64,000 bases of DNA from Chryseobacterium jejuense (GTDB lineage: Bacteria > Bacteroidota > Bacteroidia > Flavobacteriales > Weeksellaceae), in the NCBI RefSeq assembly GCF_017877355.1, contig NZ_JAGIPR010000004.1, positions 186,001 through 250,000 of the forward strand, given 5' to 3'. Position 1 is the stretch's first letter; each line of letters starts with the position of its first letter. Positions 9,601 through 20,334 of this stretch are shown piece after piece. The translations under genes were made by a program, and so were the position numbers. The notes beneath the pieces are model-generated. The model saw only the letters and a list, made by a program, of their open reading frames with translations. It searched no databases and was not told the DNA's origin.

Positions 9601-10877
9601 AGGATATCATAAACTACTGGTTCTTTTCTATCGATAATTCTCTTCGCAGATTTTACTGTTTTTACAATTCCTCTCTCAATTAGTTTTCTAATGATGAATG
9701 GTTTGTACAATTCAGCTGCCATATCTTTAGGAATACCACACTCGTGAAGCTGTAAGTTTGGACCTACAACAATTACCGAACGCGCAGAGTAGTCAACCCT
9801 TTTCCCTAGTAGGTTCTGACGGAAACGACCCTGCTTACCTTTCAATGAATCAGAAAGTGATTTCAATGGTCTGTTTGATTCAGATTTTACTGCAGAAGAT
9901 TTTCTTGTGTTATCAAATAATGAATCTACTGATTCCTGAAGCATACGCTTCTCGTTTCTCAAGATTACTTCAGGAGCTTTGATCTCCAATAATCTCTTCA
10001 AACGGTTATTTCTGATGATAACTCTTCTATAAAGGTCATTTAAGTCAGAAGTTGCGAAACGTCCTCCATCCAACGGAACCAATGGTCTTAGTTCTGGTGG
10101 GATAACAGGAAGTACACGCATAATCATCCACTCTGGTCTGTTGATCATTCTTGTATTGGCACCTCTTAATGCTTCTACAACGTTCAATCTCTTAAGAGCT
10201 TCAGTTCTTCTTTGCTTAGAACCTTCATTGTGAGCTTTGTGTCTCAAGTCGAAAGACAATGCATCAAGATCAATTCTTTTTAATAGATCTTCTACAGCTT
10301 CAGCACCCATTCTGGCGATGAATTTGTTTGGATCAGAATCATCAAGATACTGGTTTTCTACAGGAAGAGTTTCCATGATATCAAGGTACTCTTCTTCTGT
10401 AAGGAATTCCATGTTCTCAAAATCAGAACCGTCTAATTTCTTAGCAATACCTTGTTGAATCACTACATATCTTTCGTAGTAGATGATCATATCTAATTTC
10501 TTAGAAGGAATTCCAAGAAGGTATCCGATTTTGTTTGGTAATGAACGGAAATACCAAATGTGTGCAATTGGAACTACAAGGTTGATATGCCCGATTCTCT
10601 CTCTTCTTACTTTTTTCTCAGTAACTTCTACTCCACAACGGTCACAAACGATCCCTTTGTAACGAATTCTCTTGTATTTACCACAAGCACATTCGTAATC
10701 CTTTACAGGACCAAAAATTTTCTCACAGAATAGCCCGTCTCTTTCAGGCTTGTGAGTTCTGTAGTTAATAGTTTCCGGCTTTAAAACCTCCCCTCTTGAG
10801 TCTTGTAAAATAGACTCCGGTGAAGCTAGACCGATGGTTATTTTATTAAATCTACTTGATTTATTTTTATTTGACAT
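6612..10877 (-). CDS. rpoC: DNA-directed RNA polymerase subunit beta'
   Basis: This 1421-residue protein is the RNA polymerase clamp and catalytic subunit. The Mg-binding loop [12 protein letters not shown] lies near residue 470. The N-terminal zinc ribbon has cysteines in [20 protein letters not shown], and the second zinc site shows in [14 protein letters not shown]. The conserved [18 protein letters not shown] (bridge/trigger region) is intact. The length is usual for Bacteroidetes. It follows rpoB by 122 bp on the same strand; the gap holds only short repeats, so the two are presumably co-transcribed. Confidence 0.99.
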   Translation of the reverse strand: MSNKNKSSRFNKITIGLASPESILQDSRGEVLKPETINYRTHKPERDGLFCEKIFGPVKDYECACGKYKRIRYKGIVCDRCGVEVTEKKVRRERIGHINLVVPIAHIWYFRSLPNKIGYLLGIPSKKLDMIIYYERYVVIQQGIAKKLDGSDFENMEFLTEEEYLDIMETLPVENQYLDDSDPNKFIARMGAEAVEDLLKRIDLDALSFDLRHKAHNEGSKQRRTEALKRLNVVEALRGANTRMINRPEWMIMRVLPVIPPELRPLVPLDGGRFATSDLNDLYRRVIIRNNRLKRLLEIKAPEVILRNEKRMLQESVDSLFDNTRKSSAVKSESNRPLKSLSDSLKGKQGRFRQNLLGKRVDYSARSVIVVGPNLQLHECGIPKDMAAELYKPFIIRKLIERGIVKTVKSAKRIIDRKEPVVYDILENVMKGHPVLLNRAPTLHRLGIQAFQPKMIEGKAIQLHPLVTTAFNADFDGDQMAVHLPLGPEAILEAQLLMLGSQNILNPANGSPITVPSQDMVLGLYFMTKELSSTEDMKVKGEGLAFYSPEEAEIAYAEGRVSLNAKVRCRLPVKEDGVIVTRLIETSVGRILFNQIVPKQSGYINELLTKKSLRNVIGKILADTDFPTTVKFLDAMKDLGYSNAFKGGLSFSLGDIVVPVEKKQMIATSIETVDEIRANYNMGLITDTERYNQVIDVWTNTNAGLTEMIMSRMKTDQGGFNSVYMMLDSGARGSKEQIRQLSGMRGLMAKPQKAGSTGAEIIENPILANFKEGLSILEYFISTHGARKGLADTALKTADAGYLTRRLVDVAQDVIVTEDDCGTLRGTEVTALKKNDEIVEKISERILGRVSLHNIYDPESDELIAEADQVITEQLAKKIEAAGLEAVEVRSPLTCEAKKGICAKCYGRNLATGKMIHMGEAVGVIGAQSIGEPGTQLTLRTFHQGGTAGNVSENPSIVARRDGIVEMDEVRTITSEDENGNTAEVVVSRSTEFRLVADNESKTPLMVANVPYGSILSVKPGDKVKKGDTICRWDPYNAVIIAETSGKVEYEDIIQGISFQLEIDEQTGFEEKVISESRNKKAVPTLKVVDSKGVEQKAYNLPVGAHLMVNDGEKIKAGKVLIKIPRKSAKAGDITGGLPRVTELFEARNPSNPAVVTEIDGVVSYGKIKRGNRELIVEAKTGERKIYLVKLSNQILVQENDFVRAGSPLSDGSITPDDILRIKGPTAVQEYLVNEIQEVYRLQGVKIDDKHFEIIVRQMMTKVSIVDGGDTQFLEGALEHKYDFLEENNRVFGLKVVVDAGDSKEFRPGQMITARELRDENSKLKREDQRLVEVREALPATATPVLQGITRAALQTKSFMSAASFQETTKVLNEAAVAGKVDALGGLKENVIVGHRIPAGTGLKEYQNVIVGSKKEFEDLN

Positions 10878-10887
10878 AATTTTTTTT

Positions 10888-10918
10888 AGATTTTAGATTT
10901 CAGATTTCAGATTTCAGA
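10888..10918. repeat. Short tandem repeat between rpoB and rpoC
   Basis: Four copies of a 7-bp unit, AGATTTT then AGATTTC three times, lie just upstream of the rpoC ATG. A second short direct repeat, TCTGACATC, occurs twice near 10970-10990. Such simple repeats may vary in number between strains. Confidence 0.7.
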
Positions 10919-10999
10919 CGAAATCATCATTCCAAATTCAAGGATTATAAAATTCTTAGAGTGCCATAGTCTGACATCTTGTGTCTGACATCTGATATC

Positions 11000-13900
11000 T
11001 TACTCTTCCAATCTTACGTCTAATCCAAGACCTTGTAACTCGTGAAGTAATACGTTGAATGATTCCGGAATACCTGGTTCAGGCATCGATTCACCTTTTG
11101 CAATTGCTTCATAAGTTTTTGCTCTACCAATCACGTCATCTGACTTCACAGTAAGGATCTCTCTCAAGATGTTAGATGCACCGAATGCTTCAAGTGCCCA
11201 AACCTCCATCTCTCCGAATCTCTGACCACCGAACTGAGCTTTACCTCCTAACGGCTGCTGAGTAATCAATGAGTAAGGACCAATAGAACGTGCGTGCATT
11301 TTATCATCAACCATGTGTCCTAGTTTCAGCATGTAGATAACACCCACTGTAGCAGCCTGTGTAAATCTTTCTCCGGTACCACCATCATAAAGGTGAGTGT
11401 GACCGAATTTAGGAAGACCTGCTTTCTCAGTGTACTCAGTAATCTGATCAAGAGTTGCTCCGTCAAAGATTGGTGTAGCGAACTTCATTCCCAGTTTCTG
11501 ACCAGCCCATCCAAGAACTGTTTCATAGATCTGACCGATGTTCATACGAGAAGGTACCCCTAGTGGATTCAATACGATATCTACTGGTGTTCCGTCTTCC
11601 AGGAATGGCATATCTTCTTCACGAACGATTCTTGAAACGATACCTTTGTTACCGTGACGTCCTGCCATCTTATCTCCTACATTCAGTTTACGTTTCTTAG
11701 CGATGTAAACTTTAGCCAACTTCATGATACCTGCTGGAAGCTCATCTCCGATTGAAATAGCAAATTTCTCACGGTTTTTAACTCCTTGGATGTCGTTATA
11801 TTTGATTTTGTAATTGTGAATTAATTGTTTGATCAATTCATTCTTGTCAGCGTCTACTGTCCAGTCTGCACCACTAACATTTACATAATCTTCAACTGAA
11901 GTTAATAACTTGTGAGTAAATTTCACACCTTTACCGATGATTTCTTCGTCAAGGTCATTTTGTACCCCTTGAGAAGTTTTACCACTTACCAGTGTATTTA
12001 ATTTTTCAATTAAAGTATTTCTCAACTCATCAAATTTAGCCTTGTAAGTGTTTTCAATTTCTTCAAGTCTAAGTTTTTCTTCAGTTCTTTTCTTTTTGTC
12101 TTTAATGTTTCTAGAGAACAATTTCTTGTTGATAACAACTCCTCTTAATGAAGAGTCAGCTTTTAATGATGCATCTTTTACATCACCAGCTTTATCACCG
12201 AAGATTGCTCTAAGAAGTTTTTCTTCAGGAGTCGGGTCAGATTCACCTTTTGGAGTAATTTTACCAATCATGATATCTCCAGGCTTCACTTCAGCACCGA
12301 TTCTGATCATACCGTTCTCGTCAAGATCTTTGGTAGCTTCTTCAGATACGTTTGGAATATCTGCTGTAAGTTCTTCCATACCTAATTTAGTATCACGAAC
12401 TTCTAGTGAATATTCATCTACGTGGATGGAAGTAAACCAGTCTTCACGTACAACTTTTTCGTTGATTACGATTGCATCCTCAAAGTTGTACCCTTTCCAA
12501 GGCATGAACGCTACTACTAAGTTTCTACCAAGAGCTAATTCTCCTTTTTCAGTAGCATAACCGTCGCAAAGTACTTGTCCTTTCTCCACTACATCACCTA
12601 CTCTTACGTTTGGTCTTAGGGTAATTGTTGTACTCTGGTTGGTTTTTCTGAACTTAGTAAGTTTGTATGTTTTAGTAGCAGACTCAAATTGTACTAAATC
12701 TTCGTCTTCGCTTCTTTCATATTTAATAACGATTCTGTCAGCATCTACGTACTCTACAGTACCTGTACCTTCAGCGTTAATTAAGATTCTTGAATCTCTT
12801 GCAACTTGTTGCTCAAGCCCTGTACCAACAACTGGAGCCTGTGGCTTCAATAGAGGAACGGCCTGACGCATCATGTTAGATCCCATCAATGCACGGTTCG
12901 CATCATCATGCTCCAAGAAAGGAATCAATGAAGCGGAAATACCTGAGATCTGGTTTGGAGCTACATCGATAAGGTTAACCTGAGCAGGCTCAACTACTGG
13001 ATAGTCACCATCCAATCTTGCAATAATTCTGTCTGTTAAGAAGTCTCCATTATCACTCAATTCAACGTTTGCCTGAGCAATTACTTTATCTTCTTCGTCT
13101 TCTGCATTCAGATAAATAGGAGCAGCGTTAAGATCAATCTTACCCCCTTCTACTTTTCTATATGGAGTTTCGATGAAACCAAGGTTGTTGATTTTTGCAT
13201 AAATACCTAACGATGAAATCAAACCGATGTTTGGTCCTTCCGGAGTTTCAATCGGACAAATTCTTCCGTAGTGAGTATGGTGAACGTCACGAACCTCGAA
13301 ACCTGCTCTTTCTCTTGATAAACCACCAGGCCCTAGTGCAGATAATCTTCTCTTGTGAGTGATCTCTGATAGTGGGTTGGTTTGGTCCATGAACTGAGAT
13401 AGCTGGTTGGTACCGAAGAATGAGTTAATAACAGATGTTAACGTCTTAGCATTAACAAGATCAAGTGGAGTAAAGATTTCGTTATCTCTAACGTTCATTC
13501 TCTCTTTGATTGTTCTTGCAATTCTTGAAAGACCTACACCGAACTGCCCTGCTAATTGCTCACCAACAGTTTTAATTCTTCTGTTTGATAAGTGGTCGAT
13601 GTCATCCACCTCCGCTTTAGAGTTTACCAGTTCAATTAAGTGTCTTACGATTGCAATAATATCTTCTTTTGTAAGAACTTCAGTTGTAGTTGGGATGTTA
13701 AGACCTAACTTTTTGTTTAGTCTGTAACGTCCTACTTCACCTAAAGAGTATCTCTGCTCAGAGAAGAATAATTTTTCAATGATTCCTCTTGCAGTTTCCT
13801 CATCTGGTGGATCTGCGTTTCTTAACTGACGATAGATGTACTCTACTGCTTCTTTCTCAGAGTTAGTAGGGTCTTTTTGTAATGTATTCTGGATAATAGA

Positions 13901-14821
13901 GAATTCATTGCTGTTTTCTTTGTGGATCAAGATAGATTTCACACCAGCGTCCAAGATAAGATCTAAGTGTTCTTTTTCCAGGATCGTTTCTCTATCCAAG
14001 ATGATTTCGTTTCTTTCGATAGAAACTACCTCACCTGTATCTTCGTCTACGAAGTCTTCGAACCAAGTGTTCAATACTCTCGCAGCCAATGTTCTCCCTT
14101 CTACTTTTTTAAGGGCCGCTTTAGAAACTTTCACTTCTTCGGCAAGGTCGAAGATCTGAAGGATATCCTTATCAGATTCATAACCGATAGCTCTTAATAA
14201 AGTTGTTAATGGTAATTTTTTCTTACGGTCGATATACGCGTACATTACGCTGTTGATATCCGTTGTAAATTCCATCCAAGATCCTTTGAAAGGGATAATT
14301 CTTGAATAGTAAAGTTTGGTTCCGTTAGCGTGGTAAGTTTGTCCGAAGAATACACCAGGTGAACGGTGAAGCTGCGTAACAATAACTCTTTCAGCACCGT
14401 TGATGATGAAAGATCCACTTGGCGTCATGTAAGGAACCGGACCTAAATATACATCCTGAACCACTGTTTGGAAATCTTCGTGTTCCGGGTCAGTACAGTA
14501 CAGTTTAAGTCTTGCTTTTAGAGGAACTGAATAAGTAAGTCCTCTTTCCACACACTCATCAATTGAATAACGTGGAGAATCTACCAGATAGTCTAAGAAT
14601 TCTAATACGAATTGGTTTCTTGAATCCGTAATTGGGAAATTCTCTTGGAAAGTCTTGTAAAGAGCTTCTGTCTTTCTGGCTTCAGGAAGTGTATCAAGCT
14701 GGAAAAATTCTCTGAAAGACTCGATTTGGATGTCCAAGAAGTCTGGAGTTACAATTTTTCCTTTCGCTGATGAGAAATTAATTCTCGGATTTCCTTGAGT
14801 TGTTGATTTTGTTTTACTCAT
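11000..14821 (-). CDS. rpoB: DNA-directed RNA polymerase subunit beta
   Basis: This 1273-residue protein is the beta subunit of RNA polymerase. The rifampicin-pocket region reads [20 protein letters not shown] followed by [18 protein letters not shown]. The C-terminal clamp part contains [20 protein letters not shown]. No rifampicin-type substitution is obvious in the core motif. It precedes rpoC on the same strand, but unlike the usual arrangement it does not follow rplL directly: about 5 kb of other genes lie between. It has its own promoter candidate at 15150-15180, implying a leader of about 320 nt. Confidence 0.99.
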   Translation of the reverse strand: MSKTKSTTQGNPRINFSSAKGKIVTPDFLDIQIESFREFFQLDTLPEARKTEALYKTFQENFPITDSRNQFVLEFLDYLVDSPRYSIDECVERGLTYSVPLKARLKLYCTDPEHEDFQTVVQDVYLGPVPYMTPSGSFIINGAERVIVTQLHRSPGVFFGQTYHANGTKLYYSRIIPFKGSWMEFTTDINSVMYAYIDRKKKLPLTTLLRAIGYESDKDILQIFDLAEEVKVSKAALKKVEGRTLAARVLNTWFEDFVDEDTGEVVSIERNEIILDRETILEKEHLDLILDAGVKSILIHKENSNEFSIIQNTLQKDPTNSEKEAVEYIYRQLRNADPPDEETARGIIEKLFFSEQRYSLGEVGRYRLNKKLGLNIPTTTEVLTKEDIIAIVRHLIELVNSKAEVDDIDHLSNRRIKTVGEQLAGQFGVGLSRIARTIKERMNVRDNEIFTPLDLVNAKTLTSVINSFFGTNQLSQFMDQTNPLSEITHKRRLSALGPGGLSRERAGFEVRDVHHTHYGRICPIETPEGPNIGLISSLGIYAKINNLGFIETPYRKVEGGKIDLNAAPIYLNAEDEEDKVIAQANVELSDNGDFLTDRIIARLDGDYPVVEPAQVNLIDVAPNQISGISASLIPFLEHDDANRALMGSNMMRQAVPLLKPQAPVVGTGLEQQVARDSRILINAEGTGTVEYVDADRIVIKYERSEDEDLVQFESATKTYKLTKFRKTNQSTTITLRPNVRVGDVVEKGQVLCDGYATEKGELALGRNLVVAFMPWKGYNFEDAIVINEKVVREDWFTSIHVDEYSLEVRDTKLGMEELTADIPNVSEEATKDLDENGMIRIGAEVKPGDIMIGKITPKGESDPTPEEKLLRAIFGDKAGDVKDASLKADSSLRGVVINKKLFSRNIKDKKKRTEEKLRLEEIENTYKAKFDELRNTLIEKLNTLVSGKTSQGVQNDLDEEIIGKGVKFTHKLLTSVEDYVNVSGADWTVDADKNELIKQLIHNYKIKYNDIQGVKNREKFAISIGDELPAGIMKLAKVYIAKKRKLNVGDKMAGRHGNKGIVSRIVREEDMPFLEDGTPVDIVLNPLGVPSRMNIGQIYETVLGWAGQKLGMKFATPIFDGATLDQITEYTEKAGLPKFGHTHLYDGGTGERFTQAATVGVIYMLKLGHMVDDKMHARSIGPYSLITQQPLGGKAQFGGQRFGEMEVWALEAFGASNILREILTVKSDDVIGRAKTYEAIAKGESMPEPGIPESFNVLLHELQGLGLDVRLEE

Positions 14822-15149
14822 AAAACTTTTAAGAAAGGGTTAAAAAAATATTTTGATTCATTTAAAAATATCAGAAAAGAACAAGAAACAAGGTAAAAGT
14901 AAAAAGGTAAAAGTGTTTTTGGCGCTTCACGAAGGACCTTAGGATCTTTTAACGTTGTACTTGGCTCTTTCTAACTGCAACACTGGTATATCTTTTCACA
15001 GCGTAATGCAAAATATTTTTCTTACTTTTGAGACGGTATTACCCGTAATATCTATAAACACGAAATCCCCTCCATGTTATTACACAATGAAAGAGTTGAT
15101 TTTCAGTATTTTATAAATTTACAAACAATGTTTCGCGCCAAAAGAGGGG
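14822..15149 (-). other. Long rpoB leader region
   Basis: This roughly 330-bp stretch holds no convincing ORF. If the promoter at 15150-15180 is used, nearly all of it is the 5' untranslated leader of rpoB. It contains the perfect palindrome TATTAC-CC-GTAATA at 15037-15050. Near the rpoB start lies a purine-rich part with two GGTAAAAG copies. Its function is unknown. Confidence 0.45.
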
Positions 15150-15180
15150 CAAATATACAAAAAGTTATCCACAATTACAA
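15150..15180 (-). promoter_or_regulatory. Promoter candidate for rpoB
   Basis: On the minus strand TATATTTG (15150-15157) matches TAnnTTTG perfectly and a TTG (15178-15180) lies 20 bp upstream, the usual spacing for Bacteroidetes sigma A promoters. Confidence 0.65.
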
Positions 15181-15211
15181 ATAAATCGTCTCATTTTTAA
15201 GCTGTTAAAAT

Positions 15212-15239
15212 AAAAAGGCTGCCCGAAACGAGCAGCCTT
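15212..15239 (-). terminator. Terminator of the T9SS surface protein gene
   Basis: AAGGCTGC (15215-15222) pairs with GCAGCCTT (15232-15239); adjacent A-run gives a T-tract on the minus strand. It separates the inserted gene from rpoB. Confidence 0.85.
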
Positions 15240-15262
15240 CGCCTTATTATGAAGTTACAAAA

Positions 15263-17863
15263 TTATTTTACAATAACCTTATAAGATTTCACTGTTGATT
15301 TGGTTTCAATCTTAATGATATAAATTCCTGTAGGCAATGAAGTAGTATCAATACCTGTACGTGCAGAGAATTTATCAGACTTCACCATTTTTCCTTCCGC
15401 TGAGAACAATGTGTAAGTTCCTTCTTCTGAAGCTGTCACCATAAGGCTTTCTCCAGCTTTAACAGGGTTAGGGTAAATCTTCACATCATTAGCAGCTTCT
15501 TTTATTTCTGAAGTTCCGGCAGCTTTTGCTGTAGTTGTCAATGCATTTTTCAACAATGAAGCATATGGTGAAAGTGGAGAATTCGGTGCTCCTCTCTTCA
15601 CAAGGTCTGTATCTACTACTGCCTGAATACCATCTTTATCACCATCATTAATTGTAGAGATAAATCCTCCACCCAATGTATCAAGGTTACCTTTTCCTAT
15701 CTTATACAGATCAAAGTCTGAACCGTCAGAAGTAATATCAAGGAAATCAGGAGTATTATCTCCATCTACATTTCTAATTGGATATTTTAAAGTTCCGGAA
15801 TCCGGATATGTTTCCAATACATCTGCTAAACCATTTTTACCTACTGCAACACCACTATCAATAATACCATTATGATCTGCATCGATCTGGTTAATCACTG
15901 AGACTGGAATACCTGATTCAAATAGATCTAAAATTCCATCGTTATCAGAATCCAAATCACGATAATTTGGAATAGCATCTCCCAAGACAGGAGTAATTAA
16001 GATATCTCCTTCCAAATCATCATCTTCAAATTTAGCATTCTTATCAAAATCTTCTATTGAATCCGGAATGCCATCATTGTCAGAGTCAAAATCACAAGCA
16101 TCTACAACACCGTCACCATCTGTATCTAATGTTGGCGATTTATCATTCACTACTGTACATCCTTCTGCACAATCCGGAATACCATTACCATTATTATCGA
16201 TACTGTCATCACCATTAGGACAACGGTCGAAGCAGTTTGGAACTCCATCATTATCATCATCTTTACTGGCAAATGCATTATAGATATAATAATTCTGAGG
16301 AATACGAACAGCTGTACCACTGTTGAAGGTAATTTTCATTCTGTTAAAAGGTTTTGTAGCCTTTCCACCTACATAAAATTTATTGGAATCCGTAGTAAAG
16401 AAATTCCCACTGATAAGGCTTCCCGAGCTTGTAAAAGTATCTGTTACAGAGTTTCCATTATATAATGTTACCGTAATATTTTCAAGTACGCTTACCCCAA
16501 GAAGGTTTCCTGCTTTTTCCACAGTAAATCCGGTCATTGTATTAGCAGGCAATATAGTATTACTGCTTACTGTTGCAAATGCCGAGAAAATACTGAAGAT
16601 AGATGCAGCTGGAACTGTTGCTGTTGCATAATTGGATGGATTGTTATCCACAATAGCTTCCGGATTTGTCATTTTAGCTAAAATAATCCCTAAGAATCCA
16701 GGCCCTGACGTCCAGCTTGATCCTGTTACTAAATTTCCAGGTACCGCTGAACCGCTAGTCTGAATTTTATCATCACATTCACAAGAAATCGGCTCTTCGA
16801 AAGCGTAATATACTTTAAGTGCTCCCAAGTTGAACCCTACTGTCTGAGTAATTTTTAATCTTATTTCATTAAAAGGTTTGGTGGTTGTTAAAGTTACTTT
16901 TTGTTTCCCTGAACCGTATCCTAGAACTTTAATATTAATCAATCCACCTCCATCTGATAATTGTTTGGACTCTTGTTTTTCTCCAAATAAATAGGTTTCA
17001 ATCGTAATATTTTTTAAAAATTCAGCGCTTAATAACTTCCCTTGATCGTCAGGCTCAATTACAAATCCAGTTCTGTTTCCTGCAGGATATACCTGATTTT
17101 TATCTAAAACACCTACTGAGTAAGAGCCTAATAATCCTATAGGAAGAACTATTTTCCCGAAAGAATTTTTATTTCCGTCACCTATATTCTCTTTGTTCTG
17201 AACATAAGAAAGCGGAGCAAGGAAACTGCTGCTTCCAGACACGTTACCATCTACACCACTTCCTGCAATGATATCATCACAAATTCCATTGTTGTCTACC
17301 GGTACTCTGGCCGGATCAAATGCAAATGCATAATACACATTCAGTGCACTGAATACAGAAAGAACATTGGTTTGGTACAATCTCACTTCATCAAACTCTT
17401 TGGAAGTCTTAAAATGTAAGAATATTCTGTTCTTGCTTCCCCCGAATGCCGGTACTGATAAAAGCGTACTGTTTGTAGTGGTTTCCTGAAGAACTCCATT
17501 CTTATAAGTACTGATTCTTAATGAGCTTAAAAGGTCAATCGTAATAAAGCTTGTTCCAAGATCCACATTAAATCCGGTAATATAACCGGCAGGATAAACT
17601 GTATTGTTATTTTTCACAGAGATTCCGTTTCCACTTATTAAAGAAGCAAAATTCCCCATATTAACACTGTTATCCAGACTGGCATCCACCACCGGATTCA
17701 TACTTCCGTTATAACATGCTAAGCAAATTCCGGAATTGTTTACCGGTTTGGCATCCACACCCATCCCACGGATAGGCTCATAACCCTGTTGTGCCAGTAC
17801 CGTGATAGACATCACGAATGTCATAAGCACTACAGCTAGTTTTTCGAATAATTTTTTGGTCAT
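15263..17863 (-). CDS. T9SS-secreted surface protein with thrombospondin type 3 repeats
   Basis: The 866-residue protein begins with a signal peptide (VLAQQGYEP near residue 25). Residues about 30-530 hold three similar beta-rich modules, each introduced by a Gly/Ile-Cys region and ending in a VYYAF-like motif. Residues about 534-660 carry calcium-binding DxDxDG repeats (DDDNDGVPNCFDRCP, DTDGDGVVDACDFDSDNDG). The end, from about 791, is a type A T9SS sorting domain: VKIYPNPVKAGESLMV, GTYTLFSAEGKMV and GIYIIKIETKSTVKSYKVIV. It should be exported by the type IX system and anchored or released at the cell surface. It sits between rplL and rpoB with its own terminator. The ligand is unknown. Confidence 0.9.
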   Translation of the reverse strand: MTKKLFEKLAVVLMTFVMSITVLAQQGYEPIRGMGVDAKPVNNSGICLACYNGSMNPVVDASLDNSVNMGNFASLISGNGISVKNNNTVYPAGYITGFNVDLGTSFITIDLLSSLRISTYKNGVLQETTTNSTLLSVPAFGGSKNRIFLHFKTSKEFDEVRLYQTNVLSVFSALNVYYAFAFDPARVPVDNNGICDDIIAGSGVDGNVSGSSSFLAPLSYVQNKENIGDGNKNSFGKIVLPIGLLGSYSVGVLDKNQVYPAGNRTGFVIEPDDQGKLLSAEFLKNITIETYLFGEKQESKQLSDGGGLINIKVLGYGSGKQKVTLTTTKPFNEIRLKITQTVGFNLGALKVYYAFEEPISCECDDKIQTSGSAVPGNLVTGSSWTSGPGFLGIILAKMTNPEAIVDNNPSNYATATVPAASIFSIFSAFATVSSNTILPANTMTGFTVEKAGNLLGVSVLENITVTLYNGNSVTDTFTSSGSLISGNFFTTDSNKFYVGGKATKPFNRMKITFNSGTAVRIPQNYYIYNAFASKDDDNDGVPNCFDRCPNGDDSIDNNGNGIPDCAEGCTVVNDKSPTLDTDGDGVVDACDFDSDNDGIPDSIEDFDKNAKFEDDDLEGDILITPVLGDAIPNYRDLDSDNDGILDLFESGIPVSVINQIDADHNGIIDSGVAVGKNGLADVLETYPDSGTLKYPIRNVDGDNTPDFLDITSDGSDFDLYKIGKGNLDTLGGGFISTINDGDKDGIQAVVDTDLVKRGAPNSPLSPYASLLKNALTTTAKAAGTSEIKEAANDVKIYPNPVKAGESLMVTASEEGTYTLFSAEGKMVKSDKFSARTGIDTTSLPTGIYIIKIETKSTVKSYKVIVK

Positions 17864-17900
17864 TTTTTATTGTTTTATAAAGTTTGTGTTTATTTTTCAA

Positions 17901-19031
17901 TTAATAAAAAGCTCTCCAGTTTGTTCCATCACAACCTTCATGTTTTTTTGCAGTTGTATTATATCGGATTGCTCCTTCTTCCTTACTGGAACAGGTTGTT
18001 CCGGATGCAGCAATACCCTTCATTTGAAGCGCTGCTCCCGTTGCAGTATCCGCCGTAGGAATCATGTTAATTCCAACAATTGTATCTGTTCCGTTTGTTA
18101 TATTAAAAAAAGTATGTGATTTATTAGCGTATACCGATTGACCGGATCCTGCCATCGCTGAAAATCCAATTGCTATAGATTGTCCTGCTGTAGCTGAACT
18201 TGCAGAGCCCACTGCAATGCTATTTGGGTCTACTGTATTTCCACTCCCTATAGCTATTCCGCCTTTGTTGATATGTTGATTCCCTAATGTAAGTCCTGCT
18301 ACACCACTTATGGTATTAGAATTCCCAAATACAAGATGATTAGCTCCTGATGCCGTATTTAAATTTCCAATGATCTTTGCCCCACTGGTAGCAGAATTAT
18401 TGGCCCCAATAGCTAAAGCCGGGAAATTAGCGTTAATGGCAGTAGCAGTATTATTCCTTCCAATGGCAATATTGGATGATGTTGAATTGGTTGTATTGTT
18501 TGACCCCCAGGAAAAAGCAGCATAAGGTCCTGCTGCATCATTAGCATTTCCACCTTGCAGCGTTCCGTTTACATCAAGTATTGCTTTTACATTTTTTTGA
18601 GTAGCCAATACCAGGTTTTGCCCATCACTTGTTCCCAGATAATTCCCGCTAGAAATATCTTTTCCTAACGTTGAAGAGGTAGCTGCTGTACCACTATTTC
18701 CTACTGTACGCCAATCTGCATTTAAGTTCCCCCATTTTGTACCATCAAAATAATAGTAACCGGGTGTTATAACATCTACAGTTTGTCCGGTAGGAGCTGT
18801 TTCTGCAGCAGTAACATATACTATAGCTCCTGTTTGAGCAACTGTATAGTTCTTAGCTTTCAGCTGTACTCCTGTAAGTCTTGGGGCAATAATACCGTCA
18901 AGTTTATTAGTATCTGATGGAAAACCCATCACGTCAAGACTAGCCTGAGGCTGCCCTGTATTAATCCCAACCTGTGCAGATATAGAAAACCCGACAGATA
19001 AAAGTGCTAGAGTGAATAATTTGTTTTTCAT
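17901..19031 (-). CDS. Secreted VGINT-family protein with YadA-like head repeats
   Basis: This 376-residue protein has a signal peptide (FSISAQ) followed by VGINTGQPQASLDVMG, a start shared with four other genes in this window. A conserved segment GIIAPRLTGVQLKAKN and PGYYYFDGTKWGNL follows. Residues about 180-310 contain short repeats such as AIGRNNTA, AIGANNSATSG, VFGNSNTISG, TLGNQHINKGG, AIGSGNTV and AVGSASSATAG, the pattern of trimeric-autotransporter (YadA/Hia) head repeats. The end reads EGAIRYNTTAKKHEGCDGTNW. It probably forms a fibrous trimer on the surface or in the periplasm, although it lacks a YadA membrane anchor. It lies 37 bp upstream of the T9SS gene on the same strand, so co-transcription is likely. 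Confidence 0.8.
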   Translation of the reverse strand: MKNKLFTLALLSVGFSISAQVGINTGQPQASLDVMGFPSDTNKLDGIIAPRLTGVQLKAKNYTVAQTGAIVYVTAAETAPTGQTVDVITPGYYYFDGTKWGNLNADWRTVGNSGTAATSSTLGKDISSGNYLGTSDGQNLVLATQKNVKAILDVNGTLQGGNANDAAGPYAAFSWGSNNTTNSTSSNIAIGRNNTATAINANFPALAIGANNSATSGAKIIGNLNTASGANHLVFGNSNTISGVAGLTLGNQHINKGGIAIGSGNTVDPNSIAVGSASSATAGQSIAIGFSAMAGSGQSVYANKSHTFFNITNGTDTIVGINMIPTADTATGAALQMKGIAASGTTCSSKEEGAIRYNTTAKKHEGCDGTNWRAFY

Positions 19032-19149
19032 TCTTAGTTGATATTTGTTGTTTTTTTGTATTTGTTTTTTTTAGAAAGGACAGTTCAATAACTATTTCAT
19101 TTAAAATTGTAAATGAAACTCCGCAAGGAACCGTAAAAAATCAGAAATA

Positions 19150-19563
19150 TTATTTTATAGAGGCACTAATCAGTTTATCAGGGATCTTAATGATAAATTT
19201 AAAACCATCAATGAGTTTAACAGAGTTGATATAAAACCTCTTAACCTGCTTTATTATACCCAATACATCTGTATGAACAGCAAAACTTACCACTCTCCAT
19301 TTATTCCAGACAAAAATAGACTTTAGCTCACTCATAGATAAAAGAAAATAATTTTTGCCATTCACAATTGGCACATTACTTTGTAAAGAGTTTTCAAAAG
19401 CAGTATGTGGAAAATCATCATTAATGTTTGCATGATGATAAACACTACATTCCAGTGAACTCACAAGCTCCTGTGAAAATGCGCCAAATAAATATGGGTA
19501 AAGGTCAGTATTATTAATATCTGTATAGTGCAGCAACTCGGTTTTGCCTACTTCGACAAACAT
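19150..19563 (-). CDS. Hypothetical protein (137 aa)
   Basis: I do not recognise this protein. The frame can be opened at 19701, but a good promoter at 19670-19698 would begin transcription at about 19663, so ATG at 19563 (MFVEVGKTELLHYTDINNTD) is the start preferred here; the extra upstream residues look like translated leader. The product has no signal peptide in this form. It contains MSELKSIFVWNKWRVVSF and a basic hydrophobic C-terminus ending IIKIPDKLISASIK. The pattern resembles a small LytTR- or HTH-type regulator in length, but no such motif is convincing. It precedes the two surface-protein genes on the same strand. Confidence 0.55.
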   Translation of the reverse strand: MFVEVGKTELLHYTDINNTDLYPYLFGAFSQELVSSLECSVYHHANINDDFPHTAFENSLQSNVPIVNGKNYFLLSMSELKSIFVWNKWRVVSFAVHTDVLGIIKQVKRFYINSVKLIDGFKFIIKIPDKLISASIK

Positions 19564-19669
19564 AATGTTTGTATTTAGTTTTCCTATAGCCGACAATAGC
19601 AGAAGAAATGCTATTTGACCATAGGAAAGAAAATAATTTCTATCCAATTGTTGTGTTTTTTTATTAGTA

Positions 19670-19698
19670 CAAATATAATACTTTTTCAAACAAAACAA
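19670..19698 (-). promoter_or_regulatory. Promoter candidate for the hypothetical gene at 19150-19563
   Basis: Minus strand TATATTTG (19670-19677), a perfect -7 element, with TTG at 19696-19698, spacing 18 bp. It overlaps the first codons of the longer possible ORF and so argues for the internal start at 19563. Confidence 0.6.
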
Positions 19699-19865
19699 CA
19701 TTTTAATAAAAAAAAATTACATAAATCACTCAATACAATGAAATAAATTAAAATATAACGTCAATAATTATCAAATAAACAATAATAATAAAATATAAGA
19801 TTATACACTATAAAAATATTCAAATACATTTGTAAATAAAGTGCATATTTTATTTCATACTAACA

Positions 19866-19896
19866 ACAAAAAAGCCTGAGCAAATTGCTCAGGCTT
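19866..19896 (-). terminator. Terminator after rplL
   Basis: AAGCCTGAGCAA (19872-19883) and TTGCTCAGGCTT (19885-19896) form a near-perfect palindrome beside an A-run (T-tract on minus). It ends the rplKAJL transcript ahead of the inserted surface-protein genes. Confidence 0.88.
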
Positions 19897-19919
19897 CTTA
19901 TATTTATATAAAATTGAAA

Positions 19920-20288
19920 TTATTTCAATTCTACTTCAGCACCAGCTTCTTCTAATTGCTTCTTAAGAGCTTCAGCTTCGTCTTTAGATACACCTTGCTT
20001 TAATGGAGCAGGAGCACCGTCTACGATATCTTTAGCTTCTTTAAGACCAGCACCAGTTAAATCTTTTACTAATTTAACGATAGCTAATTTAGAAGCACCT
20101 GCAGACTTAAGAATTACGTCGAATTCAGTCTTTTCTTCAGCAGCTTCACCTGCACCACCTGCAGCAACAACTACAGCAGCAGCAGCTGGCTCAATTCCGT
20201 ACTCATCCTTAAGGATAGCAGCTAATTCGTTTACGTCTTTTACAGTTAGGTTTACTAGCGTTTCAGCTAAATTTTTTAAATCTGACAT
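19920..20288 (-). CDS. rplL: 50S ribosomal protein L7/L12
   Basis: This 122-residue acidic protein forms the ribosomal stalk that recruits translation GTPases. The N-terminal dimerisation helix (about 1-35) is followed by an Ala-rich hinge ([17 protein letters not shown]), then the globular C-terminal domain with [20 protein letters not shown] and [17 protein letters not shown]. The length matches bacterial L7/L12. It is last in the rplK-rplA-rplJ-rplL operon and is followed by a strong terminator instead of reading into rpoB. Confidence 0.99.
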   Translation of the reverse strand: MSDLKNLAETLVNLTVKDVNELAAILKDEYGIEPAAAAVVVAAGGAGEAAEEKTEFDVILKSAGASKLAIVKLVKDLTGAGLKEAKDIVDGAPAPLKQGVSKDEAEALKKQLEEAGAEVELK

Positions 20289-20334
20289 TGTTGTAATGTT
20301 TTTGTTGATTATTTATTTAATTTTTTGAGTATAA

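Noticed and set aside
10888..10918. CRISPR-like array between rpoB and rpoC
   Set aside because: The units are only 7 bp with no spacers; no CRISPR array was found anywhere in the window.
6612..14821. Several plus-strand ORFs of 70-170 codons inside rpoC and rpoB
   Set aside because: They are antisense shadows of highly conserved genes.
19564..19701. Longer start of the hypothetical gene at 19701
   Set aside because: A consensus promoter at 19670-19698 lies inside the first codons, so a transcript would start after that ATG.
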